A stretch of DNA of 64,000 bases, taken from Paenibacillus lupini (GTDB lineage: Bacteria > Bacillota > Bacilli > Paenibacillales > Paenibacillaceae). The first letter of the stretch is position 1. Every line of letters begins with the position of its first letter. This document shows positions 1-8,823 of this stretch, one piece after another. Under the pieces are notes generated by a model. That model had not been told where the DNA came from and searched no databases. It was given only the letters and a program-made list of their open reading frames with translations. The position numbers and the translations under genes were made by a program. The stretch spans positions 434,001 through 498,000 of the forward strand of contig NZ_JAASRW010000001.1 in NCBI RefSeq assembly GCF_011761355.1, in the 5' to 3' direction.

Positions 1-2
1 AT

Positions 3-824
3 CATTTTGCTGATATTCAGAAAGAGCTGGAACCCATGGTAGGGATGGACAATGTGAAATCTCTTATATATGAAGTCTATGCGCTTTTATATATAACCCG
101 AATGCGTTCGGAAGCGGGCTTGTTTGGCGGATCACATGTCTATCATATGATATTCAAGGGGAATCCAGGGACCGGCAAAACGACAATTGCCAGAATCGTT
201 GCGAAGCTGTTCCAGAAGATGGGTGTACTTTCCAAAGGTCATCTGATTGAAGTAGAGCGGGCAGATCTGGTCGGAGAATATATCGGGCATACAGCACAGA
301 AAACGCGGGATTTGGTGCGCAAAGCGATTGGCGGCGTTTTATTCGTGGACGAAGCGTACAGCCTGGCGCGCGGCGGAGAGAAGGATTTCGGCAAAGAGGC
401 AATTGATACTCTTGTAAAAGCGATGGAGGATCATCGTAATCAATTTGTGCTCATTTTAGCGGGTTATCCTGCTGAGATCGATCATTTCCTCCTGACTAAT
501 CCAGGGTTGCCGTCACGTTTTCCGATTCAAATCGATTTTCCAGACTATAATATTGATCAATTAATTCAAATTTCTGAGCTGATGGCGAAGGATCGAGATT
601 ATTATTTGATGCCGCAGTCCATATTTAAACTAAGGCAGCATTTAATCCAAGAGAAGATGAATGACTTGTTCTCGTTCAGTAACGCCCGTTATGTGCGGAA
701 TTTGATTGAGAAGGCTATCCGATATCAGGCTGTCAGGCTGCTGAATCAATATTCGAACGGGATTCCGCCAAAGCAGGAGCTTATGACGATTAAACCGGAA
801 GACTTTAAATGGGAAATAAAATGA
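3..824 (+). CDS. spoVK: Stage V sporulation protein K, AAA ATPase (5' partial)
   Basis: CbxX/CfqX-type AAA ATPase needed for spore maturation in Bacillus. The reading frame is open from base 3, so the true start lies upstream of the window and the ATG at 36 is internal. Visible motifs are Walker A GNPGTGKT, Walker B VLFVDEAYS, and a C-terminal sensor/lid region with SNARYVRNLIEKA. The visible part is about 273 residues; the Bacillus protein is about 320, so roughly 50 residues are missing. It is followed 22 bases later by hflX, as in B. subtilis (spoVK-ynbA-ynbB-glnR-glnA). That synteny supports the name more than the sequence does, since the family has metabolic paralogues. Confidence 0.9.
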   Translation, partial: HFADIQKELEPMVGMDNVKSLIYEVYALLYITRMRSEAGLFGGSHVYHMIFKGNPGTGKTTIARIVAKLFQKMGVLSKGHLIEVERADLVGEYIGHTAQKTRDLVRKAIGGVLFVDEAYSLARGGEKDFGKEAIDTLVKAMEDHRNQFVLILAGYPAEIDHFLLTNPGLPSRFPIQIDFPDYNIDQLIQISELMAKDRDYYLMPQSIFKLRQHLIQEKMNDLFSFSNARYVRNLIEKAIRYQAVRLLNQYSNGIPPKQELMTIKPEDFKWEIK

Positions 825-846
825 CGCCACTTTAGAAGGAGCAATC

Positions 847-2136
847 ATGCGAGATAAAACACATAATACGACAATGACTATGCTGGAACGTGCCGTGCTG
901 GTCAGTTTGGTTACACCCGATATTAAGCGCAGCATTAGTGATCCGGAGCATTCTCTGGCGGAACTGGTTGCGCTGGCTGAGACAGCGGGAACTGAAGTGC
1001 TGACCACCATGACGCAAAATAAAGAAGCAAAAGATACAAAGTGGTTCATCGGTAAAGGCAAAGTGGAAGAGTTAAGAGCGATTGCTGAGGAAATGGGTGC
1101 GACTACTGCGATCTTCGACCAGGAATTGTCTGGCGCACAGGTTCGGAATTTGGAGGAAGCTCTAGATTTAAAGATCGTAGACCGTACACAGCTTATTCTT
1201 GATATTTTCGCACAACGGGCTAAGACTCGTGAAGGTATTATTCAAGTTGAGCTGGCGCAGCTCAGCTATTTACTGCCGCGTTTGTCCGGTCATGGCAAGA
1301 ACTTGTCACGGCTTGGCGGCGGTATTGGTACAAGAGGCCCGGGTGAATCGAAGCTGGAGACGGACCGGAGGCATATCCGGGGTCGTATCACTGATCTGAA
1401 AGCCCAGCTTGATGAGCTTGTTCGTCACCGGAAGCTTCATCGGGAGAGACGTAAGAAGTCTGGTGTTATTCAAGTAGCATTGGTCGGTTACACGAATGCC
1501 GGGAAATCAACGATGCTTAGGGAGCTTACTAGTGCAGATGTCTATGTAGAGAACCAATTATTTGCAACGCTTGATCCTACATCTCGTACGCTTGAACTGC
1601 CTAATGGCCGAGAAGTTATACTGACGGATACGGTAGGCTTCATTCAGAATTTGCCTCATGACCTTGTTGCTGCATTCCGCGCGACGCTTGAGGAAGTACT
1701 GGAAGCAGACCTTGTGCTCCATGTCGTGGACGGCAGCTCACCAATGCGCGATGAGCAAATGGCGGTTGTAGAGAAGATCCTAGGTGATCTTGGAGCAGCG
1801 GGTACGCCTAATCTAACGATTTATAATAAGAAAGACCTATGTGAAGAGAATAACGTGGATATGCCAATTGCAGGTCCAGATACGCTTGTTATTAGCGCTT
1901 ATCAGGAAGCCGATTTGACGCTGGTACGGAATAAAATTCAAGATAAGTTGACAGGTGATACGGTAACTTTCACCTTACCTGCAGACCGCGGAGATTTGAT
2001 TGCACTTGCTTATCGAAGTGGGGAAGTAGTAGAAAATGATGTTAGCGAAGATGGCGAATCGTTACGATTGACCGTTCAGGTCAGCCGTCAGGCATATGAA
2101 TTACACGGATACAAACTACAGCCCTATATAGAATAA
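847..2136 (+). CDS. hflX: Ribosome-associated GTPase HflX
   Basis: 429 residues, the usual family length. HflX binds the 50S subunit and splits or rescues stalled 70S ribosomes. The N-terminal glycine-rich HflX domain carries the segment SRLGGGIGTRGPGESKLETD. The G domain has G1 GYTNAGKST, G3 DTVGFIQNLP (the usual catalytic Gln position is hydrophobic, as in all HflX) and G4 NKKD. An AGAAGGAGC ribosome site lies 5-7 bases before the ATG. It directly follows spoVK and probably shares its transcript. No leader ORF or attenuator is visible here, unlike two other loci in this window. Confidence 0.95.
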   Translation: MRDKTHNTTMTMLERAVLVSLVTPDIKRSISDPEHSLAELVALAETAGTEVLTTMTQNKEAKDTKWFIGKGKVEELRAIAEEMGATTAIFDQELSGAQVRNLEEALDLKIVDRTQLILDIFAQRAKTREGIIQVELAQLSYLLPRLSGHGKNLSRLGGGIGTRGPGESKLETDRRHIRGRITDLKAQLDELVRHRKLHRERRKKSGVIQVALVGYTNAGKSTMLRELTSADVYVENQLFATLDPTSRTLELPNGREVILTDTVGFIQNLPHDLVAAFRATLEEVLEADLVLHVVDGSSPMRDEQMAVVEKILGDLGAAGTPNLTIYNKKDLCEENNVDMPIAGPDTLVISAYQEADLTLVRNKIQDKLTGDTVTFTLPADRGDLIALAYRSGEVVENDVSEDGESLRLTVQVSRQAYELHGYKLQPYIE

Positions 2137-2175
2137 GGATTTGGGTTACGATAACAAAGGGAGAGACAGGCTAGA

Positions 2176-3468
2176 ATGATTGACCATCAGGAGCAAGAAA
2201 ATGAATCAATATGGAATGATCTGGAGCAATTAGCGGAAGAAGCGGAACAACTAGCTAGCGAGCAGCTGCGCTTGATTGACCGTATTGCTGAACGTAATCA
2301 ATGGAAAGTAATCCGAGCGTTTCAGCGGCATCAAGTAAGCGATTTTCACTTCACAGGCTCGACGGGCTATGGATACAATGACCGCGGCCGTGAAGTGCTG
2401 GATCTTGTATACGCGGATGTATTTGGTGCCGAAGCGGCACTGGTACGTCCGCATTTCGTGTCGGGCACACATACAATTGGCTGCGCTCTGTTTGGAGTGC
2501 TGCGTCCTGGAGATGAACTGCTATACATTACAGGGAAGCCATATGACACCTTACACAAAGTGATCGGCAAGCCAGGAGATGGGACAGGCTCCTTGCAAGA
2601 CTGGGGAATCCGTTATAACGAAGTGGACTTACAGGAAGACGGCAAGCTGGATTGGAATAGTATAGAAGCCGCAATTAATGAGCATACGAAAGTAATTGGT
2701 ATTCAGCGCTCAAGAGGGTACAGCTGGAGAGCATCATTTACTGTAGATGAGATTAGCGATATGGTTCAGAGGGTTAAGCAAATCAAGCCTGATGTGCTTG
2801 TGTTTGTTGATAACTGTTATGGCGAATTTACCGAACTGCGTGAGCCAACTCAAGTAGGTGTAGATTTAATGGCAGGTTCTCTCATCAAAAATCCCGGCGG
2901 CGGTCTTGCAGCAACCGGTGGTTATATCGTTGGAACTGCCGCTGCAGTCGAATCGGCAGCCTTTCGTCTGACTGCGCCGGGCATTGGGGGCGAAGTTGGC
3001 GCTATGCTGGACACGCTTCGCGGAATATATCAAGGGTTGTTCCTTGCACCACATCTAGTTGGACAAGCTGTGAAAGGAAGCGTCTTCGCCTCGGCAATGT
3101 TTGAACAGCTTGGCTTTGAGACTAAGCCTCATTGGTCCGAGCCTCGAACAGATCTTATTCAAGCGGTTAGATTTGGTAGAGCAGAGCAACTGATAGCGTT
3201 TGTACAAGGCATCCAACAGGCTGCTGCGGTTGATGCGCATGTCGTACCTGAGCCATGGGACATGCCAGGATATGAACATCCTGTTATTATGGCGGCGGGA
3301 ACGTTTATCCAAGGCGGAAGCCTTGAATTATCCGCTGATGCACCGATACGCGAACCATTTATTGCTTACATGCAAGGCGGCTTGACGTTTGCCCATGCGA
3401 AGTTTGGTGTACTTACAGCGTTACGTCGACTCATTAAGAACGGACTTATCGCAATTAAACGTAATTAA
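2176..3468 (+). CDS. ynbB: YnbB family PLP enzyme (aluminium-resistance / methionine gamma-lyase family)
   Basis: 430-residue fold-type I PLP-dependent protein of the family often annotated as aluminium resistance protein or methionine gamma-lyase. Recognisable features are the substrate/PLP region FHFTGSTGYGYNDRGRE near residue 55, DNCYGEF near residue 213, and the presumed Schiff-base lysine in SLIKNPGGGLAATGGY near residue 238. Its place between hflX and glnR is conserved in Bacillus. The true reaction is not established for the family, so the lyase label is an inference from fold. Confidence 0.85.
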   Translation: MIDHQEQENESIWNDLEQLAEEAEQLASEQLRLIDRIAERNQWKVIRAFQRHQVSDFHFTGSTGYGYNDRGREVLDLVYADVFGAEAALVRPHFVSGTHTIGCALFGVLRPGDELLYITGKPYDTLHKVIGKPGDGTGSLQDWGIRYNEVDLQEDGKLDWNSIEAAINEHTKVIGIQRSRGYSWRASFTVDEISDMVQRVKQIKPDVLVFVDNCYGEFTELREPTQVGVDLMAGSLIKNPGGGLAATGGYIVGTAAAVESAAFRLTAPGIGGEVGAMLDTLRGIYQGLFLAPHLVGQAVKGSVFASAMFEQLGFETKPHWSEPRTDLIQAVRFGRAEQLIAFVQGIQQAAAVDAHVVPEPWDMPGYEHPVIMAAGTFIQGGSLELSADAPIREPFIAYMQGGLTFAHAKFGVLTALRRLIKNGLIAIKRN

Positions 3469-3510
3469 ACCTAACACAACTTGACACGTTTTTGGTAGGT
3501 GGGTTATTAT
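3460..3510 (+). promoter_or_regulatory. glnRA promoter with candidate GlnR/TnrA operator
   Basis: A TTGACA box at 3481-3486 is followed after 18 bases by TATTAT at 3505-3510, giving a good sigma-A promoter before glnR. Bases 3460-3476 read CGTAATTAAACCTAACA, which fits the GlnR/TnrA consensus TGTNANAWWWTMTNACA with three mismatches and abuts the -35 box. This is where GlnR represses its own operon in B. subtilis. The promoter is convincing; the operator is a pattern match by eye. Confidence 0.6.
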
Positions 3511-3546
3511 ATACGTATAAATGAGCGACTGGAAGGTTGATGTGAA

Positions 3547-3957
3547 ATGGGTGACGATATACGTAGAAACATGGCCTTATTTCCGATCGGTATCGTAATG
3601 AAGCTTACGGATCTAACGGCGCGTCAAATTCGTTATTACGAACAGCATGAATTGATTGTACCGGCAAGAACAGCCGGCAACCAGCGTCTGTTCTCTTTTA
3701 ATGATGTAGAGCGTCTGTTGGAAATTAAAGCATTGATTGAAAAAGGCGTTAACATTGCTGGCATTAAGCAAGTCATGAATCCGGTTTCAAAAGAATCGGA
3801 CGACGCTACAATCGTAAGTGAGCAATCAGAAGTGAAACGTAAGGAGCTGTCCGATGCGCAGCTGCATCGCTTGCTGAAGCAGCAATTGCTCGAGAAACGT
3901 CCTGGCCAAGCATCCCTTATTCAAGGTCAGTTGTCGCGTTTCTTGAACAAGCGATAA
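3547..3957 (+). CDS. glnR: Glutamine synthetase repressor GlnR (MerR family)
   Basis: 136-residue MerR-type regulator, the same size as Bacillus GlnR. The N-terminus (MGDDIRRNMALFPIG) aligns with B. subtilis GlnR, followed by the winged-helix region TARQIRYYEQHELI and LFSFNDVERLLEIK. The C-terminal basic tail is where feedback-inhibited glutamine synthetase acts as a chaperone for DNA binding. GGAAGG at 3531 precedes the start. It is transcribed with glnA, which it represses under nitrogen excess. Confidence 0.96.
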   Translation: MGDDIRRNMALFPIGIVMKLTDLTARQIRYYEQHELIVPARTAGNQRLFSFNDVERLLEIKALIEKGVNIAGIKQVMNPVSKESDDATIVSEQSEVKRKELSDAQLHRLLKQQLLEKRPGQASLIQGQLSRFLNKR

Positions 3958-4002
3958 TCTAAGTCTTACTAATTTATGAACCAGCAAAAGGAGATGAACG
4001 GT

Positions 4003-5331
4003 GTGAGTTACACGAAAGAGGATATTAAACGCATTGCAGAGGAACAGAACGTTCGATTTATCCGTCTTCAATTTACCGATTTGCTTGGTACAATCAAGAA
4101 CGTGGAAATTCCAGTAAGCCAGCTCGATAAGGCACTGGACAATAAAATGATGTTTGACGGATCTTCCATCGAAGGTTACGTTCGTATTGAAGAATCTGAC
4201 ATGTACTTATACCCTGATTTGGATACTTGGGTTGTATTCCCTTGGGTTGCGCAAGATCGCGTTGCTCGTCTGATCTGTGATATCTATATGCCTGATGGCA
4301 CACCATTTGCAGGTGACCCGCGTGGTATTCTGAAACGCTCCCTGCTTGAAGCAGAAGAGATGGGCTTTACAGCGATGAACGTAGGTCCAGAACCGGAATT
4401 CTTCCTGTTCAAGACCGATGACCGCGGTGAGCCTACAACAGAACTAAACGACCAAGGTGGATACTTCGACCTTGCTCCTATGGATATGGGCGAGAACTGC
4501 CGTCGCGAGATCGTACTTACGCTTGAAGAGATGGGCTTCGAGATTGAAGCTTCTCACCATGAGGTAGCTCCAGGTCAGCACGAAATTGACTTTAAATATG
4601 CAGATGCTATTAAAGCGGCTGACCAGATTCAAACATTCAAGCTTGTTGTTAAGACGATTGCGAGACAACATGGTCTTCATGCAACCTTTATGCCAAAACC
4701 ATTGTTTGGCGTGAACGGTTCCGGTATGCACTGTCACCAATCGTTGTTCCAAGGAAGCACAAACATGTTCTATGATGAGAAAGATCGTCTTGGCCTTAGC
4801 CAAACTGCACGTTACTACATGGCCGGTATTCTGGAGCATGCACGTGCAATGGCAGCTATTACGAACCCAACGATCAACTCTTACAAACGGATGGTTCCTG
4901 GTTATGAGGCACCTTGTTATGTAGCTTGGTCGGCAAGTAACCGTTCGCCGATGATCCGTATCCCGGCATCCCGTGGCCTCAGCACACGTATCGAGGTTCG
5001 TAACCCGGATCCAGCTGCTAACCCATACCTGGCACTTGCCGTTATGTTAAAAGCTGGCCTTGACGGCATTAAGAATAAAACTCCGCTTCCGGCACCAGTA
5101 GATCGTAACATCTACATTATGACGGAAGAAGAGCGTTTGGAATCGGGCGTGCCAAGCCTTCCATCCGATCTGAAGGAAGCTCTCGACGAAATGCTCCGCA
5201 GTGATGTTGTCTGCGAAGCACTTGGCGAGCACGCTCTGGCTCACTTCTATGAGTTGAAAGAAATCGAGTGGGACATGTACAAAACACAAGTCCACCAATG
5301 GGAACGCGATCAGTATCTGACGCTGTACTAG
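4003..5331 (+). CDS. glnA: Type I glutamine synthetase
   Basis: Condenses glutamate and ammonia using ATP, and when feedback-inhibited activates GlnR. I prefer the GTG at 4003 (442 residues; B. subtilis has 444) over the ATG at 3976, because AAAGGAG at 3986-3992 lies just ahead and the protein then starts like Bacillus GlnA. Signature regions are [44 protein letters not shown] and NPYLALA. The Arg in [23 protein letters not shown] context is the Bacillus-type feedback site (here [16 protein letters not shown]). It ends at a strong terminator. Confidence 0.98.
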   Translation: MSYTKEDIKRIAEEQNVRFIRLQFTDLLGTIKNVEIPVSQLDKALDNKMMFDGSSIEGYVRIEESDMYLYPDLDTWVVFPWVAQDRVARLICDIYMPDGTPFAGDPRGILKRSLLEAEEMGFTAMNVGPEPEFFLFKTDDRGEPTTELNDQGGYFDLAPMDMGENCRREIVLTLEEMGFEIEASHHEVAPGQHEIDFKYADAIKAADQIQTFKLVVKTIARQHGLHATFMPKPLFGVNGSGMHCHQSLFQGSTNMFYDEKDRLGLSQTARYYMAGILEHARAMAAITNPTINSYKRMVPGYEAPCYVAWSASNRSPMIRIPASRGLSTRIEVRNPDPAANPYLALAVMLKAGLDGIKNKTPLPAPVDRNIYIMTEEERLESGVPSLPSDLKEALDEMLRSDVVCEALGEHALAHFYELKEIEWDMYKTQVHQWERDQYLTLY

Positions 5332-5350
5332 GATTTCTATTATGATGCAA

Positions 5351-5387
5351 AACACCCTCGACGCTATGTCGAGGGTGTTATTTTTTG
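5351..5387 (+). terminator. Rho-independent terminator of glnRA
   Basis: Perfect 12-base stem AACACCCTCGAC / GTCGAGGGTGTT with a 5-base loop, followed by ATTTTTTG. It overlaps the 3' end of the reverse-strand PspC remnant. Confidence 0.93.
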
Positions 5388-5658
5388 TACAAAGAAGGGG
5401 GAGGATCAGGAATGATGTTAGCAAGAATCATATAGAAAATTAGATTGGCTGGGATAAAAATGAGAAGATAACTCTCACAAACAAAGCGGAAATATCAAAA
5501 TAATTAGTGATCCCACCGCACACCCCAGATATTGATCTATTGAATTCTGATTTCGTTAATCGCTTCTTCAATCGCAGCCACCTCTCGGTCAAGAGATCTA
5601 ATTCCATCACAGAAATAATACCATATAAAGGTAGTTGGGTAATACTATGATTTTCCAT
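5384..5658 (-). pseudogene. PspC-domain protein, broken by a frameshift
   Basis: The reverse-strand frame from 5658 to 5440 (72 residues) contains a PspC core, RSISGVCGGITNYFDISAL then FVRVIFSF, and stops abruptly after SQPI. The missing end, LIFYMILANIIPDPPP and SLYKK-stop, continues in another frame down to about 5384. A one-base deletion near 5445-5450 explains it. PspC proteins are small membrane stress proteins or transcription modulators ending in a hydrophobic helix plus IIPEPP-like tail. A second frame at about 5535-5590 also encodes a protein-like string (SLDREVAAIEEAINEI), so the 5' part may be rearranged too. A sequencing error remains possible. Confidence 0.65.
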
Positions 5659-5672
5659 TCTAATCCAAATCT

Positions 5673-5735
5673 AAAAAAGAGGCTGTTCTCACTATCCGAA
5701 TGAAGCAATCGGATAAGCGGGAACAGCCTCTTTTT
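5673..5735. terminator. Bidirectional terminator between pspC remnant and lexA
   Basis: GAGGCTGTTC at 5679-5688 pairs with GAACAGCCTC at 5721-5730, with an inner ATCCGA/TCGGAT stem, A-run on the left and T-run on the right. It can end transcription in both directions, serving lexA on the reverse strand. Confidence 0.85.
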
Positions 5736-5743
5736 GTTAGTCA

Positions 5744-6364
5744 TTAGTGGAAATCACGGAACAACCCAACCACTTTACCGAGAATCGTTACTGTGTTCAA
5801 GCGGATTGGCTCCATTGTGGAGTTCTCCGGTTGAAGGCGAATATGGTCTTTCTCTTTGTAAAAGGTCTTCACAGTCGCTTCGTCATCTTCCGTCATAGCT
5901 ACAACGATATCACCGTTGTTCGCCGTTTGCTGCTGGCGTACGATGACTAGGTCACCGTTATGTATGCCGGCTTCAATCATGCTTTCGCCGATGACATTCA
6001 AGATAAATACTTGATCATTTCCGACGAAATGAGCGGCTAATGGGAAATAATCTTCAATATTCTCAGTCGCAGTAATCGGCACGCCTGCCGTTACCTTACC
6101 GACGATTGGTACTTGTGCTACAGCAGGGAGGATGATACCGTCAACACCGTCTTGATCTAAAATTTCGATCGCCCGGGGTTTAGTAGGATCGCGTCTAATG
6201 AGGCCTTTCTTCTCTAACCGATCCAAATGCCCGTGTACGGTGGAGCTTGATGCCAGGCCAACCGCTTCGCCGATTTCACGAACAGAAGGCGGGTATCCTT
6301 TGTCCCGAACCTCATTCTTTATAAATTCAAGAATCGACTGTTGGCGGTTCGAAATCTTAGACAC
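5744..6364 (-). CDS. lexA: SOS repressor LexA
   Basis: 206 residues from the GTG at 6364, matching Bacillus LexA (205); the longer upstream frame lacks a ribosome site whereas GGAGTGA precedes this start. The N-terminal winged helix has [20 protein letters not shown]. The self-cleavage bond is the Ala-Gly in KVTAGVPI. The catalytic Ser is in IGESMIEAG and the catalytic Lys in EATVKTFY. It represses DNA-damage genes until RecA filaments trigger self-cleavage. Its own promoter (TATAAT at 6401-6396 and TTGTAC at 6424-6419, reverse strand) contains a perfect LexA box in the spacer. Confidence 0.98.
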   Translation of the reverse strand: MSKISNRQQSILEFIKNEVRDKGYPPSVREIGEAVGLASSSTVHGHLDRLEKKGLIRRDPTKPRAIEILDQDGVDGIILPAVAQVPIVGKVTAGVPITATENIEDYFPLAAHFVGNDQVFILNVIGESMIEAGIHNGDLVIVRQQQTANNGDIVVAMTEDDEATVKTFYKEKDHIRLQPENSTMEPIRLNTVTILGKVVGLFRDFH

Positions 6365-6406
6365 TGAAATCACTCCATTAATATATTTGAAGCAAATTAT
6401 AACATA

Positions 6407-6518
6407 GAACCGGAGTTCGTACAAACATAAGTTCCTAAAAACAAAAGTTCGCATTTTTGTTGACTACAAACATTTGTTCGTGTTATTCTAAGAACAGAAG
6501 AAAACAGAACAAACGTTC
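6407..6518. promoter_or_regulatory. Divergent lexA/yneA SOS promoter region with five LexA-box-like sites
   Basis: Sites of the form RAAC-N4-GTTC occur at 6407-6418 (GAACCGGAGTTC), 6423-6434 (AAACATAAGTTC), 6439-6450 (AAACAAAAGTTC), 6468-6479 (AAACATTTGTTC) and 6507-6518 (GAACAAACGTTC). The first three repeat every 16 bases. The first lies between the -35 and -10 of lexA. The fourth lies between TTGACT (6460-6465) and TATTCT (6484-6489) of yneA. The Bacillus consensus is CGAACRNRYGTTYC; the second and third sites are weaker matches. Confidence 0.85.
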
Positions 6519-6532
6519 GGGGAGCGATAATA

Positions 6533-6895
6533 ATGATGATGAATCCAGCTTTTTATAAAAGTATCCATAAGGAAGAAGCCGTTAAACCTTTCGAATCGCG
6601 AGGCCATATTGTTAAGCGACATGCGTTTAAACTTATAGTAAGTGCAGCCGTGTTCGTCCTTCTCTTTACAAGTTTCCTAATGATGCGTACGAACGCATCA
6701 TCCGATCATATAGAAGCAGCAGCCTTGAATGAGCAGACTGTGGTTGTTACAGCAGGTGATACACTTTGGGGAATTGCAGACCGTTATCTAGATGGCTCCA
6801 AGGATATTAGAAAGTACATCTATAAGATCAAAGAACGTAACCAATTAAGTACCGTTGAGCTGAAGCCAGGACAAGTCATAATTATTCCTCAATAA
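6533..6895 (+). CDS. yneA: SOS cell-division suppressor YneA (LysM protein)
   Basis: 120 residues: basic N-terminus, one membrane segment (about residues 33-50, KLIVSAAVFVLLFTSFLMM) and a C-terminal LysM domain (VVTAGDTLWGIADRYLDG ... LKPGQVIIIPQ). YneA delays division after DNA damage by acting at the septum from outside the membrane. It is divergent from lexA with LexA boxes in its promoter, as in Bacillus. GGGGAG precedes a run of three possible ATG starts (6533, 6536, 6542). The resolvase-like yneB that follows in B. subtilis is absent. Confidence 0.93.
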   Translation: MMMNPAFYKSIHKEEAVKPFESRGHIVKRHAFKLIVSAAVFVLLFTSFLMMRTNASSDHIEAAALNEQTVVVTAGDTLWGIADRYLDGSKDIRKYIYKIKERNQLSTVELKPGQVIIIPQ

Positions 6896-6908
6896 CCTAT
6901 TTATAAAG

Positions 6909-6959
6909 ATGGACAGGGAGTAGCGCACAGGATGTGCGTTTTATTCCCTGTCCATTTGT
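6909..6959 (+). terminator. Terminator after yneA
   Basis: ATGGACAGGGA pairs with TCCCTGTCCAT, with an inner GCGCAC/GTGCGT stem, followed by a modest T-rich tail. Confidence 0.75.
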
Positions 6960-7049
6960 CTATTCTTATATCATTACCTTGACAATTGCTCGCGTAAAAA
7001 GTCAAAATAGGTAAGAAGAGATGAGTAATGTACAAAAGAGGTGAAGGCA

Positions 7050-7241
7050 GTGGAAGAAATCATCGCGCGTATTAATGAATTATCCCGCAAAAATAAAACA
7101 GTTGGTTTAACTGAAGAGGAAATTGCTGAACGTGCCGTATTGCGTCAACAATATTTGGATAATTTCAAAAGAAATTTCCGACAGCAGTTGGATACGATTG
7201 AAATTGTGGACGACGACGAGCAAAAGGGTGTAACCCATTAA
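7050..7241 (+). CDS. ynzC: YnzC / DUF896 family small protein
   Basis: 63-residue cytoplasmic protein of the DUF896 family: EEIIARINELSRKNKTVGL followed by EEEIAERAVLRQQYLDNFK and an acidic tail. The family folds as a helical hairpin of unknown function. I chose GTG 7050 over GTG 7041 because AAGAGGTG at 7036-7043 is then correctly spaced. B. subtilis also has ynzC near yneA. A TTGACA at 6979-6984 with a weak -10 may give it its own promoter. Confidence 0.85.
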   Translation: MEEIIARINELSRKNKTVGLTEEEIAERAVLRQQYLDNFKRNFRQQLDTIEIVDDDEQKGVTH

Positions 7242-7270
7242 GTTGGTCTGTATTTTATATAGTTAGCATT

Positions 7271-7293
7271 GGCGCCGTTCCATGAACGGCGCC
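7271..7293. repeat. GC-rich hairpin between ynzC and the next gene
   Basis: GGCGCCGTT and AACGGCGCC form a perfect 9-base stem with a 5-base loop directly ahead of the AGGAGGAAT ribosome site of the next gene. No T-run follows on the plus strand. It may end ynzC transcription or shield the next gene's leader. Confidence 0.6.
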
Positions 7294-7319
7294 TGCAATA
7301 TACACTAGGAGGAATAGGC

Positions 7320-7835
7320 TTGTCACGTACGTGGGAGCGCAAAGTGCGCAAAAATACGAACCAAATTAATAAAGCGCGTAAAAAGCATGGTGTTTCACAG
7401 ATTGGTACTACATCATCTGGAAAACCCAAAACGGATCGCTTTACCGGCCGTAACTACATATTTCCAATCGTTCTCGTATTGATGATCGGTATGTATACCT
7501 TTATGGTAACGTCTGCTCCTGATTTTGAGCCATCAACGATGTTATGGGTAACGATCGGCTGTTATTTATTCCTGGCATTGATCTTCTTACTGCGCCGTCC
7601 GTATATTTCGATTGGTAAGGATTATATCCAAACCCGCAAAATGACAGGTGATAAACAGCTTCCAGTGTCGAATATTAAGGGGATCAGCGTACAAAAAGGT
7701 GCAGTTATCATCATGCAGCATAAAGGTGCCAATTGGGTATTCTCTCGTCTGCTGAACCGTTATCCTACGGATGAAATCAGCGCTAAATTAAAGGATTTTG
7801 CTAAAACACACAATTTGCCTTTTGAAGAAAAATAA
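7320..7835 (+). CDS. Conserved membrane protein with C-terminal PH-like domain (unknown function)
   Basis: 171 residues from a TTG start at 7320 with a strong AGGAGGAAT site; the upstream extension runs through the hairpin and is rejected. The N-terminal 40 residues are very basic (SRTWERKVRKNTNQINKAR). Two membrane segments follow (IFPIVLVLMIGMYTFMV and MLWVTIGCYLFLALIFLL). The rest resembles the bacterial PH-like fold (YIQTRKM, PVSNIKGISVQ, YPTDEISAKLKDFAK). I do not recognise a characterised homologue. Confidence 0.75.
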   Translation: MSRTWERKVRKNTNQINKARKKHGVSQIGTTSSGKPKTDRFTGRNYIFPIVLVLMIGMYTFMVTSAPDFEPSTMLWVTIGCYLFLALIFLLRRPYISIGKDYIQTRKMTGDKQLPVSNIKGISVQKGAVIIMQHKGANWVFSRLLNRYPTDEISAKLKDFAKTHNLPFEEK

Positions 7836-7853
7836 AAGCAGAGTAGGAGAGTT

Positions 7854-8651
7854 ATGCGAATTATGGGGAAGCAAGCCGTTTTATTTGATCTTGATGATAC
7901 TTTGCTGTGGGATGACCGCAGTGTAAAAGAAGCATTTGAAACAACATGTAAAGCTGGAGCTGAAGCTGCTGGTGTAGATCCTGAGCAATTGGAAGAATCC
8001 GTACGCAAAGAAGCGCGTGCGTTGTACGAATCCTATGAAACGTTCCCGTTCACGAAGATGATTGGGATTAATCCTTTCGAAGGGCTTTGGGCTAACTTCC
8101 GCGAAGGAGAGCATGAGGAGTTCCGTAAGCTTGAGAAGCTTGCACCTGGCTATCGTAAAGAAGCTTGGACTCGCGGCCTGCGTGCGCTTGGTGTAGAGGA
8201 TGAAGTACTCGGCGCTAAGCTCGCTGAACAATTCCCTGCAGAACGCCGCAGCCGTCCTATCGTATATGATGAAACCTTCCGTGTGCTTGATGCACTAAAA
8301 GGAAAGTACAAGCTGCTCCTGCTGACGAATGGTTCGCCTGATCTGCAGCGTGAGAAGCTGGCAGGTGTTCCTGAGCTTGTTCCTTATTTCGACCACATTA
8401 TTATTTCGGGAGAATTCGGAGAAGGTAAGCCCGCTGCATCGATCTTCCGTCATGCATTGGAACGCCTTGGCATTGAACCGGAACACGGCATCATGGTTGG
8501 CGACAAACTGACGACCGATATTCTCGGAGCTAACACCATTGGTATGACATCCGTTTGGGTGAATCGTCATAGTGCTGTCCGCAATGATGACATCATCCCA
8601 TCGCATGAAATCGCTCATTTGGAAGAGCTTCTGCTGTTGCTGGAGCAATAA
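7854..8651 (+). CDS. HAD family hydrolase (YjjG/YfnB-like)
   Basis: 265-residue HAD phosphatase. Motif I is VLFDLDDTLLWDD, motif II LLLTNGSP, motif III lysine in GEFGEGKPAASIF, and motif IV MVGDKLTTDILGAN. An inserted helical cap lies between motifs I and II (residues about 20-115). The closest recognisable relatives are pyrimidine 5'-nucleotidase YjjG/YfnB types, but the substrate cannot be read from sequence. AGGAGA lies 5 bases before the ATG. Confidence 0.85.
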   Translation: MRIMGKQAVLFDLDDTLLWDDRSVKEAFETTCKAGAEAAGVDPEQLEESVRKEARALYESYETFPFTKMIGINPFEGLWANFREGEHEEFRKLEKLAPGYRKEAWTRGLRALGVEDEVLGAKLAEQFPAERRSRPIVYDETFRVLDALKGKYKLLLLTNGSPDLQREKLAGVPELVPYFDHIIISGEFGEGKPAASIFRHALERLGIEPEHGIMVGDKLTTDILGANTIGMTSVWVNRHSAVRNDDIIPSHEIAHLEELLLLLEQ

Positions 8652-8662
8652 TGGACAAGACA

Positions 8663-8705
8663 AAGCCCCTAGAGCCATCTGATGATGGTGCGAGGGGCTT
8701 TTTGA
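8663..8705 (+). terminator. Terminator after HAD gene
   Basis: AAGCCCCT / AGGGGCTT outer stem, inner GCCATC/GATGGT stem, then TTTTTG. Confidence 0.88.
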
Positions 8706-8759
8706 TTTCCACAATGGAATTTATAAATTTCTGAAATAATAAAATTTGAAATTCTATTT

Positions 8760-8823
8760 GGCGATAAAACCAACCTTTAAACGCGGTCGCTCATCATCGA
8801 ATGACTACGATATAGGTTTTCTC
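8760..8823 (+). repeat. Structured intergenic repeat, copy 1
   Basis: Starts GGCGATAAAACC and ends GGTTTTCTC, with the core TTTAAACGCGGTCGCTC. The same arrangement occurs on the opposite strand at 47625-47690. The ends can pair (AAAACC/GGTTTT). It sits just past the 3' end of mtnD (reverse) and of the upstream HAD gene. See findings. Confidence 0.75.
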
